From assembly GCA_963844405.1 (NCBI GenBank), contig CAWJNZ010000003.1, positions 310,001 through 374,000 on the forward strand: a DNA stretch of 64,000 nucleotides. The letters run 5' to 3'. The position numbers and the translations under genes were made by a program. This document shows positions 16,558-25,891 of the stretch, in pieces. Position 1 is the first letter of the stretch. Every line of letters begins with the position of its first letter. The DNA comes from DASSUW01 sp963844405 (GTDB taxonomy: Bacteria; Actinomycetota; Thermoleophilia; Solirubrobacterales; Solirubrobacteraceae). The notes below the pieces were generated by a model, which had not been told where the DNA came from, made no database searches, and saw only the letters and a program-made list of their open reading frames with translations.

Positions 16558-17097
16558 ATGGCGAAGATCGGTCGCAACGAGTTGTGTGGGTGCGGGAGCG
16601 GGTTGAAGGTCAAGCGCTGCTGCGGGATCGCGCGCGGGCCTTCGGAGCAGAGCCTGGCGGCGGCGTTCTTGCGGAACGCCGCGCGCGAGGTCGCTGGCAC
16701 CGCCGGGGCGTTGAGTGAGCGCGAGTTCGCGTTGCTACTCGCCGAGCTGGTTGACGTTCCGTGTCTGGATCTGTCGTTGCAGGTCGAGCTTCCCAAGCTG
16801 CTGTCGCCGGCGCTGGGGCGGTTGTGTGAGGCGATCGCCGAGGACGATGAGATTGCGGGCGATGCGGTCATCGAGGAGGTGCTCGATGAGCTCGACACGC
16901 CGCTTGAGCGGGCACGGCTGGCGCGGGCGGTGATCGTCGCGCGGGATGCGGGGAGGTGCGGGCAGCGGCTGGCGGCGGTCGCGCTGATCGATCTGGCCAG
17001 CGGGTCGCGGCAGCTGCTGTGCGCAAGCGTGATTCAGGCGGTCGCCGTGCGTGCCGGGGTAGCCCGCACGCCGGGTGGCGTGCTGTTGGCGGCGTAG
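16558..17097 (+). CDS. SEC-C metal-binding motif protein, putative IS passenger
   Basis: Protein of 179 aa that starts MAKIGRNELCGCGSGLKVKRCCG, an intact SEC-C motif (CxCxGxxxKxxxCCG), the zinc finger found at the SecA C-terminus and in many small proteins. The rest is helical and Leu/Ala-rich with no recognised catalytic motif. Codons use more G- and T-ending forms (GTTGTGTGGG-like runs) than neighbours, suggesting foreign origin. It lies wholly inside the inverted ends of the IS630-type element, converging with the transposase gene with a one-base gap, so it probably moves with the element. Function unknown; SEC-C may bind protein or nucleic acid. Confidence 0.8.
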   Translation: MAKIGRNELCGCGSGLKVKRCCGIARGPSEQSLAAAFLRNAAREVAGTAGALSEREFALLLAELVDVPCLDLSLQVELPKLLSPALGRLCEAIAEDDEIAGDAVIEEVLDELDTPLERARLARAVIVARDAGRCGQRLAAVALIDLASGSRQLLCASVIQAVAVRAGVARTPGGVLLAA

Positions 17098-17098
17098 C

Positions 17099-18255
17099 TC
17101 AGGCGGCCAGGCGCAGCTGCGGCTCGCGCGCCGCGAGGCGGGCGAGCAGGGCGTCGAGATTCGCGCGCGTGAAGGTCCACTGGAACGGCTGAGCGATCTG
17201 GCGGTAGTGATCCTCGAACGCCGCGATCCGGGCGGTGAGCGCGTCGAGGTTGGCGAAGTCGTTGGGAGTCAGCGCCTTGCGCTGCAGGATCGAGAAGTAG
17301 ATCTCGATCTGGTTCAGCCACGAGGCGTGAATCGGCAGATGGATCAGACGTGCGTTGGCGTAGGCGTGCTGGAGCCGATCGATCGAGCGCTGGCCGGCGT
17401 GGCTTGAGCCGTTGTCGACGATCCAAGAAGACCGTCTTTGCCAACGCGTAAGGCTCAGTGCTCATGACCTGCTCGACCAGGCGCCCGAACGGCTCGATCC
17501 CTGTCTTGGGCTCGCAGCGCCCGAAGAGGCGGGCGTGATGGACGTCCCAAGCGGCCAGATAGGCCAGCGTGCCGCCGCGCCGGTACTCAAACTCGACCAG
17601 CGCCGGGCGACCCGGCGCGGCCGGGAGCGTCCCGTGGCGGCGCGCCAGCGCCTGCAGCTGGGACTTCTCGTCGGCGCAGATCACGTACTCGCCCGGATGC
17701 AGCCGCCGGCCCTCGAACCGCCGGGCGTAGAGGTCCAGCACGCGGCCGGCCTTGGGCTGAAAGTCCGGGTCGCGCGGAAAGATCCACGAGCGCTGCTGCC
17801 ACGGCTTCAGCGAGCGGTCATGCAGCCAGCGCCAAATCGTCGTCGCCGACGCGTCCGTGACGCCCTGCTCGATCACCAGCCGGTGCAGCTCAGTACGCGA
17901 GAAGCGTCCCAGCGGCCGGTCGTGGCGGGCCGGCAACTCGCACGCCACCGCGACGACCTCGGCGACCTGCTCCGGGGGGAAAACGGCGCGGTCGACCCGA
18001 CCGCGGCCTGTCCTGCAATCCTTCCAAACGCTCGGCGCAGAACCGTCGTCGTCGGTGGCTGACGCTCTCGGGATGACAATCCAAGCGAGCGGCGATCTCG
18101 ATGTCGGCCATCCCCTCAGCCGCATAGAGGATCATCCGCGCGCGCTGCACGTCACGCCACGGCGCCGTGACCTCCCGCGCGCGACGCTCGAGCTCCCCGC
18201 GCTCCTCAGCGCTCAGCTCGATCACGTAGCGGCTGGTCCGGGGCACGACCATCAC
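17099..18255 (-). pseudogene. IS630-family DDE transposase, two frame breaks
   Basis: Transposase read in three frames. Frame 1, from GTG/ATG at 18255/18252, has the helix-turn-helix region (MADIEIAARLDCHPESVSHR) to GRPRRFPP. At a run read TTTTCCCCCC on the coding strand (about 17977-17986) a +1 shift leads to FPPEQVAEVVA and on to the first catalytic Asp in CADEKSQLQALARRHG. Near 17420 a second +1 shift restores IVDNGSSHAG (second Asp) and WLNQIEIYFSILQRKAL (catalytic Glu), ending at 17099. All three DDE residues survive. The first break sits on a slippery homopolymer and could be programmed; the second looks like mutation or sequence error. Identity as IS630 family is clear. Confidence 0.88.
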
Positions 18256-18312
18256 TTCGCCGCGCCCCGCCAGCCTCCTTCACATAACCCGGAAGACTTC
18301 CGGACGGCTCCA

Positions 18313-18618
18313 CTAGTCAGCGTACGGACGCTCTGGCTCGGTCCGCGCACGCCCGGGGGCCTCGTTGCCCCGCGGCTCGGGCTCGTCCGGGCGCCCGGTC
18401 AGCGCGCGCCAGAAGGCGGTGAACCCCGCGACCAGCGCGGCCAGCGGGCCGATCGGGCCGTGCTCGCGCACGATGGCCTCGACCTCCGGGACGGCGCCCG
18501 CACCGGTCTCGTGACTCCACGCGACGTAGAGGTCGTCGCTGCCGACGATCTCCGCCAGATTCGCGGCGAGGACGAGGTCGGCCTCCGTGTGGTCGACGGG
18601 CAGGTGCAGGTGCGGCAT
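18313..18618 (-). CDS. Hypothetical protein
   Basis: Protein of 101 aa, not recognised. The start ATG at 18618 follows GGGAGAG. It begins MPHLHLPVDHTEADLVLAA; the middle has VGSDDLYVAWSHETGAG and a hydrophobic helix (LAALVAGFTAFWRAL, about residues 57-71) that may be a membrane or packing helix; the tail is charged and Pro/Arg-rich. The stop TAG uses the TA duplicated by the IS630-type insertion, so the element entered exactly at the stop codon without changing the product. Divergent from addB with about 160 bp between starts. Confidence 0.6.
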   Translation of the reverse strand: MPHLHLPVDHTEADLVLAANLAEIVGSDDLYVAWSHETGAGAVPEVEAIVREHGPIGPLAALVAGFTAFWRALTGRPDEPEPRGNEAPGRARTEPERPYAD

Positions 18619-18779
18619 CTCGGAGCTCTCCCGTGTGGCGCGGTTACCAATCCGAGTAACGGCTTCCCAGCCTCGCAACTTGAGCCGCGGAAGGCTCCTG
18701 AACATCCGTCCAGTCTGCGCTCGGACTGGCGTCCGGAAGTGAACACGTCTGGACCGCGCGCGACCCTGTGGGGTCCGTC

Positions 18780-21689
18780 ATGCCGCTCACCCTGATCACT
18801 GGACCCGCGAACGCCGCCAAGGCGGGCGCCGTGCTGGAGCGCTTCCGGGCCGCGCTGCCGCGCGAGCCGGTGCTCGTCGTGCCGACGCCCGCCGACGTCG
18901 AGCACTACCAGCGCGAGCTGGCCGCCGAGGGGATCGTGCTCGGCGCCCAGGTGATGACGTTCGCGTGGCTCGTGCGGGCGATCGCCGAGGCGACCGGCGT
19001 GCGGCCGCGCGTGCTCGGTCGGGTGGCGCGCGAGCGGGTGGTGCGCGCCGCGGTGGCGGACGCCAGGCTCGAGGCGCTGGCGCGCTCGGCGGCGGCGCCG
19101 GGCTTCGCGGCCGCGGCCGGCGCGCTGTTCGCCGAGCTCGGGCGCTCGCTGGTCGGCCCGGCCAGGTTCGTGTCCGCCGTGCGCGCCTGGGAGGCGAGTG
19201 GCGAGGCGCCGGCTCACGCGGGCGAGCTCGCGTCGCTGTACTCGGCCTACCACCGGCGGCTGGAGCGGCTCGGCGCCGTCGATCGCGAGGGGTTCACGCG
19301 GGCGGCGCTCGACGGCCTGCGCGAGCGGCCGGTCGCGTGGGGCGGGCGGCCGGTGTTCCTCTACGGCTTCGACGACCTGACGCCGCTGCAGCGCGACGCG
19401 GTCGAGACCCTGGCGCGGGACGCCGACGTCTGCGTCGCGCTCGCCTACGAGCCCGGCCGGGCGGCGTTCGCGGGCCGGGCGGCGACGGTCGAGCTGCTCA
19501 AGCCGCTGGCCGAGCGGCACGACCTGCTCGAGGACCGCTCCGAGCACTACGCGGCGAGCTCGCGGGCCGCCCTGCACCACCTCGAGCGCGGGCTGTTCGA
19601 GCCGGGCGCGGGCTTGGTGCCGCCGAACGGGGCGGTGCGGCTGCTCGAGGCGGGCGGCGAGCGCGCCGAGGCCGAGCTGGTCGCCGCGGAGATCCTCGAG
19701 CTGATGGGCTCGGGCGTCGTGCCCGAGGACATCGCGGTGCTCGTCCGCGGCGGCGCGGCCGAGGCCGGCGTGCTCGGCCAGGTGCTCGACGACTACGGCA
19801 TCCCGGTCAGCCTCGAGCGCCGCATCCCGCTCGCCCGCACCCGGCACGGTGCGGGCGTTCTCGCCGCCGCCCGAGCCGCCCTGCCCGGAGGCACGGCCGC
19901 CGACGTCCTGACCTGGCTGCGCACCCCGGGCCGGCTCGCCGAGCTCGACGCCGTCGACGCCCTCGAGGCGCACGTCCGCCGCGCCGAGCTGACGACGGCC
20001 GGCGAGGCGCGGCGCCGCCTCGGCGACGACCTCGCCCTCGACTCGCTCGCGGTCGCCGCCGCCGAGGGCCCCGCGGCGTTCCTCGCCGCGCTCGTGGCCG
20101 AGTCCGAGGCGATCTGGACGGCGCCGCATCGTCGTGCGGCGGCGGTGCTCGACGCCGAGGCGGCGGCCGATGCGCGGGCGGCGACCGCGCTGCGGTCGGC
20201 GGCCGAGGAGCTGCGCGGCCTGGCGGCCGAAGACCCCGCGCTCGCGGGCGGCCCGGCAGAGCTGCTCGCCGCGCTCGCGGAGGTGGAGGTCCGCGAGCCG
20301 GCAACCGAGGGCGCGGTCCTCCTCGCCGACCCGCTGGCCATCCGCGCGCGCCGCTTCCGCGCGGTCTTCGTCTGCGGGCTGCAGGAGGCCGCGTTCCCGC
20401 GCCACCCGGTGCCGGAGCCGTTCCTGGACGACGCCGCCCGCGGCTCGCTGGCCCGCGCGAGCGGCCTCGTCCTCCCGCGCCACGAGGATGTGCTGGCGCG
20501 TGAGCGCTACCTGCTCTACGCCGCCGTCTCACGCCCGGAGGAGGTCCTGTTCCTCTCGTTCCGCTCATCCGACGAGGAGGGCGATCCGGCGCAGCCGTCG
20601 GCGTTCGTCGACGACGTGCGCGGCCTGTTCACCGAGGAGCTGTGGAGCCGCCGCGGGCGCCGGCTGCTGGGCGAGGTGACGTGGCCGCCGGCGGCCGCGC
20701 CGACACCGCACGAGCTGCGCAGGGCGCGCGCGGTCGCCGAGGAGCTGCCGGAGCCGTCGCCGCTCGGCCCGCCGGAGGCCGCCCCGGTTCTCGCCCTGCT
20801 CGCCGCGCGCGAGACCGAGGCCGCCCGCGGGCTGGAGCTGTTCGCGGGCTGCGGCGTGCGCTGGCTGGTGGAGAGCGTGCTGCGCCCGCAGCGGACGGAG
20901 CCCGACCCCGAGCCGATGCGACGCGGCTCGATCGCCCACGGAGTGCTCGAGCAGACGCTGCGGCGCCTGCGCGACCGCGAGGGTTCGGCGCGGCTGACCC
21001 CGGCCTCGCTCCCGGCCGCGCTCGAGGAGCTCGACGCCGCGATGGCCGACCGCCACGCCGCGGCCGCCGGCACGCGCGAGCGGGCCGCGCTGCGCGAGCT
21101 GGAGGTCGACCTGCGGCGGCTGCTGCGGCACGAGGCCGAGTGCGGGCCCGGGCTCGAGCCGCGCTGGCTGGAGTGGAGCTTCGGGCGCGAGGGCGACGAG
21201 CAGGGTCCGCTGCCGCTGGGCGACAGCGGCATGGGCGTGACCGGCCGCGTCGACCGGATCGACGTCGACCCGTCAGGCCGCGCGCTGGTGCGCGACTACA
21301 AGGGCCGGACGGTCACTGCCGGCGCGCGCTGGATACGCGACCGCCGGCTCCAGGCCGCGCTCTACGCGCTCGCCGTCCGCGACCTGCTCGGCCTCGAGAC
21401 CGTCGGCGCGCTCTACCAACCCGTCGGCAACCGAGACGTGCGGGCCCGCGGCCTGGTCCGCGACGACGTCCCGGGCGCGTACGTGAACGGCGACGTCGTC
21501 GACGCCGAGACGCTCGAAGCCGCGCTCGAGGAGGCGCGCGAGATCGCGACCCGCGCCGCCGCCGACATCCGCACCGGCCGCCTCCGCGCGTGTCCAGACT
21601 CGTGCCTGCCGTCGGGCGGCTGCGCCTACCCGGCGATCTGCCGGGCCGGCGAGGGCGGTGCGCACGAGAACGCCGGAGCCGCCACATGA
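18780..21689 (+). CDS. addB: AddB-like PD-(D/E)XK nuclease/inactive helicase subunit
   Basis: Large repair nuclease subunit, 969 aa, which together with AddA resects double-strand breaks for recombination. The N-terminal helicase-like domain has a degenerate Walker A region (LITGPANAAKAG) lacking GKT, typical of AddB. The C-terminal nuclease domain has GRVDRIDVDPSG and VRDYKGRT (Asp...DYK motif). Four cysteines for a 4Fe-4S cluster are visible: one in FAGCGVRW (near residue 700) and three in CPDSCLPSGGCAYPAIC near the end, either three of these or an alternative set. The stop overlaps the addA start (ATGA at 21686-21689). Start ATG 18780 chosen over an in-frame GTG four codons upstream. Confidence 0.85.
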   Translation: MPLTLITGPANAAKAGAVLERFRAALPREPVLVVPTPADVEHYQRELAAEGIVLGAQVMTFAWLVRAIAEATGVRPRVLGRVARERVVRAAVADARLEALARSAAAPGFAAAAGALFAELGRSLVGPARFVSAVRAWEASGEAPAHAGELASLYSAYHRRLERLGAVDREGFTRAALDGLRERPVAWGGRPVFLYGFDDLTPLQRDAVETLARDADVCVALAYEPGRAAFAGRAATVELLKPLAERHDLLEDRSEHYAASSRAALHHLERGLFEPGAGLVPPNGAVRLLEAGGERAEAELVAAEILELMGSGVVPEDIAVLVRGGAAEAGVLGQVLDDYGIPVSLERRIPLARTRHGAGVLAAARAALPGGTAADVLTWLRTPGRLAELDAVDALEAHVRRAELTTAGEARRRLGDDLALDSLAVAAAEGPAAFLAALVAESEAIWTAPHRRAAAVLDAEAAADARAATALRSAAEELRGLAAEDPALAGGPAELLAALAEVEVREPATEGAVLLADPLAIRARRFRAVFVCGLQEAAFPRHPVPEPFLDDAARGSLARASGLVLPRHEDVLARERYLLYAAVSRPEEVLFLSFRSSDEEGDPAQPSAFVDDVRGLFTEELWSRRGRRLLGEVTWPPAAAPTPHELRRARAVAEELPEPSPLGPPEAAPVLALLAARETEAARGLELFAGCGVRWLVESVLRPQRTEPDPEPMRRGSIAHGVLEQTLRRLRDREGSARLTPASLPAALEELDAAMADRHAAAAGTRERAALRELEVDLRRLLRHEAECGPGLEPRWLEWSFGREGDEQGPLPLGDSGMGVTGRVDRIDVDPSGRALVRDYKGRTVTAGARWIRDRRLQAALYALAVRDLLGLETVGALYQPVGNRDVRARGLVRDDVPGAYVNGDVVDAETLEAALEEAREIATRAAADIRTGRLRACPDSCLPSGGCAYPAICRAGEGGAHENAGAAT

Positions 21690-24600
21690 CCGCGCTCGTC
21701 GAGCGCCCGGCCGAGACGGGCGGCGTGCGGTTCACGCCCGAGCAGCGCGCGGCGGTCGAGGATCGCGACGGCTCGTCGCTGCTCGCGGCGGCGGCCGGGT
21801 CCGGCAAGACGGCGGTCATGGTGGAGCGGTTCGTCGAGGCGGTCCTGCGCGACGGCGTGGCGGTCGGGTCCGTGCTCGCCCTCACGTTCACCGAGAAGGC
21901 GGCCGGCGAGCTGCGCGAGCGGCTTCGCCGGCGGCTGACGGCGCTCGGCGAAACCGAGCTCGCGCGCGAGGCCGAGGCCGCGTGGATCGGCACGATCCAC
22001 GGCTTCTGCGCGCGCGTGCTGCGGGCGCGGCCGCTCGCCGCCGGGCTGGACCCGCGCTTCACGGTGCTCGAGGAGGCGGCCGCGCGCCGGCTGGCAGAGC
22101 GCGCGTATGAAGGCGCGCTCGAGGCCTGGGCGGCCGCGGCCGGCGCGCCCGCGCTCGACCTCGCGGCCGCCTACGGCGCCGGACTCCGCGACATCGTCCT
22201 CGCCACCCATGAGACGCTGCGCAGCCGCGGCCAGACCCATCCGCGCCTGCCCATCCCGCCCCCCGTCCCGGCACCCGACCCCGCACTCCTGGCCGCCGCC
22301 CGCGCGGCCGCCGCCACAGCGCTGGCGACGGCCGGGACCGGCAAGAAGGTGGGCGCCGCGCGCGAGGCGCTCGAAGCGTGCGAAAGGTTCGTGGCGGGCG
22401 GCGAGGTGGCGGCCGGGGGCGGCGGCGAGGCGCCGGCCATCGTCCCGTGGCCCGGCGAGCTCGACGTGGCCAAGCTCGTCAGCGGCGCCAAGGCGCTCGA
22501 GGAGGCGGCGTGCGTGGAGTACCGGGAGGCGTGGGAGGCGTACCGCTCCGCGTGCGCGGACCATCACGCCCGGGCGGCGCTCGTGCTGCTCGACGACCTG
22601 ATCGACCGCTTCGGCAGCGCGTACGACGGCGCGAAGTCCGCACGGGCGAGCGTCGACTTCGCCGACCTCGAGCTGCGCGTGCGCGACCTGCTCGCCGATC
22701 CCGCGGCCAAGAGCGCCTGGGCGGAGCGGTTCGCGCTCATCATGGTCGACGAGTTCCAGGACACGAACCGCCTCCAGCTCGACGTGCTGGAGGCGCTCGA
22801 GCGCGACAACCTGTTCGCGGTCGGCGACGAGCTGCAGTCGATCTACCGCTTCCGCCACGCGGACGTCACGATCTTCCGCGAGCGCCGCGCGCGCCTCCCC
22901 GACGACCGCGTCCGCAGGCTCAGCCGCAACTTCCGCTCGCGCGAGGAGCTGCTCGACGTCCTGAACAGCGCGTTCACGGCCGAGCTCCAAGACCGCTTCG
23001 CGCCGCTCGTCGCCGGCGCCCCGAGCGCCCCCGACGGGCCGCTGCGCCTGTTCGACCCCGACCCGCAGGCCGCCGATCCCGCGGTCGAGCTCCTGATCAC
23101 CGACACGCGCGGTTGGGACGAGGCGGACCTCGGCCTCGAGGGCTTCGCGACCCAGCCCTGGCGTCGCGCCGAGGCCCGGCTGGTCGCGCACCGGCTGCGC
23201 GCCGAGGTCGACGACGGCCGCCGGCCCGGCGACATCGTCGTCCTCGTCCGCGCCACCGCCTCCCTGCGGCTGCTCGAGCAGGCGCTCGAGGAGCAGGGCA
23301 TCCCCACCTACGTCGTCGGCGGCCGCGGCTACTGGTCGCAGGAGCAGGTCCGCGACGGCATCGCGTACCTCTCCGCCCTCGCCAACCCGCTCGACGAGGA
23401 GGCGCTGCTCGCGGTGCTCTCCTCGCCGTTCTGCGGGGTGGGGACCGACGCCCTGGTGCTGCTGGCGCAGGCGGGGCGAGCGACGGGCGGCGGCGGCATC
23501 TGGGCCGCCCTGCGCGCGATCGAGAGCACCGGCTGGGCAGCCGCGCTGCCCGCCGACGAGCGCGCCCGCCTGACCGCGTTCGCGCGCATCTTCGCCGCTG
23601 AGCGCCTCCGCGCCGAGCGCCTGCCCGCCGAGGCGCTGCTCGAGCGCGCGATCGTCCGCACCGGCTACGACCTCGCGGTGCTCGCCCGCGCCGGCGGCGA
23701 GCGCCGGCTGGCCAACCTGCGCAAGCTCATGCGCCTCGCTCGCGAGTACGAGCAGGCGGAGGGGCCGGACCTGCGGGGCTTCATCGCCTACGCGGCGACC
23801 CAGGACCTGATCGAGGCCCGCGAGGGCGAGGCGGCGCTCGAGTCGGAAGGGCTCGACGCCGTGCGCCTGATGACCGTGCACCGCGCCAAGGGCCTCGAGT
23901 TCCCGGTCGTCTGCGTGGCCGACCTCGGCCGCGGCGGAGCCACCGCGCGGGAGAAGCTGCTCTTGGGCCGCGACGGCAGCGTCGGCCTCAGGCTCACCCC
24001 GATCGGCGGCGGCGACCTCGTGTCGGCCCTCGACTGGGACCGCCTGGCGCAGATCGAGCAGCAGGAGGAGGCCGAGGAGGAGCGCCGCCTGTTCTACGTC
24101 GCCATGACCCGCGCGCGGGAGCGGCTGATCCTGTCCGGCGGCCTCGACTGCGAGCGGCTACCCGACCCCCGCCCCGGCGGCCCGCCGATCGACTGGATCG
24201 CCCGCGCTCTCACCGGCGACGTCGCCGCCGCCACCGATGCGCCCGAGCGCGTGATCGAGCGCTTCTGGGACGGCCGCCGCGCACGGCTCCTCACCCGCGT
24301 CAACGCCCCGCGGCTCCGGCGTCCTGCCGCCGGAGGCCTTCAAGGCCGCGGGCCGCCGGCGGGCCGGAGCGCCCGCCACCGCGCTGCCAGACCCGCCCGC
24401 CGTGCTCGACGAGCCCCCGGCCCGCCCGCGGCCCGCCCAGCAGCGGCTCTCGTACAGCGCGCTCGGCGCCTACGCGCGCTGTGGCTACCGGTTCTACCTC
24501 GAGCGCGTGCTGCGCCTGCCGCGGGTCGCGCCGCCCCCGCGGCCCCCCGAGGCCGACGCACATAAGGGCCTCGACCCCCTCGTGCGCGGCTCGCTCGTGC

Positions 24601-25238
24601 ACCGCCTGCTCGAGGGCCTCGATATCTCCCGCCCCGCCCTCCCGGCCGCCGACGAGGTCCGCGAGCTCAGCACCGCCTGGGGGCTGCAGCTCGAAGACCC
24701 GGACGTCGAGGACATCCGCGCCCTCATAACGGCCTTCGCGACCTCGCCGCTCCGCGAACGGCTCGCCGCCGCCCGGCGGCTGCGCCGCGAGGCGCCGTTC
24801 GCCTTCGCGCTCGAGCGCCCCGGCGGCGGCCCGCTGGTCAACGGCTTCCTCGACGCGGTCGCCACCGAGCCCGACGGCGGCGTCCTGATCGTCGACTACA
24901 AGTCCGACCGGCTGGAGGGCGCCGAGCCCGCCGAGATCGTCGAGCGCGACTACGCCACCCAGCGCACCGTCTACGCGCTCGCCGCCCTGCGCGACGGCGC
25001 GCCCCGCGTCGAGGTCGCCTACTGCTTCCTCGAGCGCCCCGCCGAGCCGGTCACCGCCACCTTCACGCCCGCCGACGAGCCGGCCCTCGCCGAGCGGCTC
25101 GCCGCGCTCGCCGAAGGCGTGCTCGAGGGCCGCTACCCGGTCACCGCCACGCCCCACCGCGAGCTCTGCGCCGACTGCCCCGGCCGCACGACGCTGTGCT
25201 CGTGGGGCGAGGAGATGACGCTGCGCGAGCTCGCTTAG
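21686..25238 (+). pseudogene. addA: AddA-like UvrD/Rep helicase with C-terminal nuclease, frame broken
   Basis: ATP-dependent helicase-nuclease partner of AddB. Frame 1 (from ATG 21686) has the Q-motif region, Walker A AAGSGKTA (residues 36-43), MVDEFQDTN near 355, LSRNFRS, VHRAKGLEFPVVCV and FYVAMTRARERL, so the helicase is complete. Near 24308-24316 one base must be skipped: RVNAP is followed by GSGVLPPEAFKAAG in the +1 frame. The second frame carries the nuclease: RGSLVHRLLE, FLDAVATEPDGGVLIVDYKSDR, and Cys residues in YARCGYRF and ELCADCPGRTTLC that fit an Fe-S cluster. Fused length is about 1183 aa, normal for AddA. Probably intact in the organism, with a sequence error, or a very recent lesion. 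The stop overlaps the convergent regulator gene. Confidence 0.85.
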
Positions 25239-25891
25239 GGACCCTCGTACGGCTCGAACAACGCGATCGCCGACTCGCGGTCGGGGACGCGCAGCTTGCG
25301 CAGCACCGCGGCCACGTGGCTGCGCACGGTCGCCGGCGAGACGAAGAGCCGGCGGGCGATCTCGTTGGTGGCCAGGCCCTGGCGCAGGAAGTCGAGCACC
25401 TGCCACTCGCGGCTCGTGAGCTGCGCCCCCGTCCCCTGACCCAGCAACGCGCGCCGCCGCGGCGCGCTGTCGCGGAACTCCTCGACCAGCCGCGCTACCA
25501 GCTCGGGCGGCATCGCCACCCGCCCCTCCAGCACGCCGGCCAGCTCGTCGCCGAGCGCGTCGAACGGCATGTCCTTGAGCAGGTACCCCGAGGCGCCCGC
25601 GCGCAGGGCCGCGAACAGGTCCTCGTCGCTGCGCGAGACCGTCAGCATGACCGCCCGCGTCCCCGGCAGCCGCGCGGTGATCTCCCACGCCGCCGCGGCG
25701 CCGCTGCCGGGCATCCGCATGTCGAGCAGCGCCACGTCCGGCCGCTCGCGCAACGCCGCCTGGATGGCGTCCGCCGCATCGCCGGCCACGGCCACCACCG
25801 TGAAGCGGGGATCCGCCTCGACGGCGGCTCGCACGTCCTCGCGGGTGGGGGCGTGGTCGTCGGCCACCAGCACCCGCGCGGGCGCGCTCAT
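25235..25891 (-). CDS. LuxR/NarL-family response regulator
   Basis: Two-domain DNA-binding response regulator, 218 aa. The receiver domain has acidic DD at residues 11-12, phosphoacceptor Asp57 in LLDMRMP, and the conserved Lys in YLLKDMP. The C-terminal HTH (about 150-215) has LTSREWQVLDFLRQGLATNEIA and TVRSHVAAVLRKL, the LuxR/NarL signature. Its ATG at 25891 overlaps the histidine kinase stop (ATGA), so the pair is co-translated. The cognate kinase is the upstream gene. Target genes unknown. Confidence 0.94.
   Translation of the reverse strand: MSAPARVLVADDHAPTREDVRAAVEADPRFTVVAVAGDAADAIQAALRERPDVALLDMRMPGSGAAAAWEITARLPGTRAVMLTVSRSDEDLFAALRAGASGYLLKDMPFDALGDELAGVLEGRVAMPPELVARLVEEFRDSAPRRRALLGQGTGAQLTSREWQVLDFLRQGLATNEIARRLFVSPATVRSHVAAVLRKLRVPDRESAIALFEPYEGP

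Larger units (their letters stand above)
16488..18313. mobile_element. IS630-type insertion sequence enclosing a SEC-C gene
   Basis: The ends are inverted copies: left GTAGAGCCGTCCG (16488-16500), right on the minus strand GTGGAGCCGTCCG (18313-18301), 12 of 13 identical, with AGTC also matching shortly inside. Both ends are flanked by TA (16486-16487, 18314-18315), the dinucleotide target duplicated by IS630/Tc1-type elements. Inside are a rightward SEC-C gene and a leftward frame-broken DDE transposase gene whose ends nearly touch. The right TA forms the TA of a TAG stop codon of the neighbouring hypothetical gene. The element length, about 1.8 kb, is long for IS630, consistent with a passenger gene. 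Confidence 0.8.

Noticed and set aside
24300..24420. Programmed +1 frameshift in addA
   Set aside because: No slippery run or stimulatory stem is evident at the break, so a sequence error or mutation is more likely.
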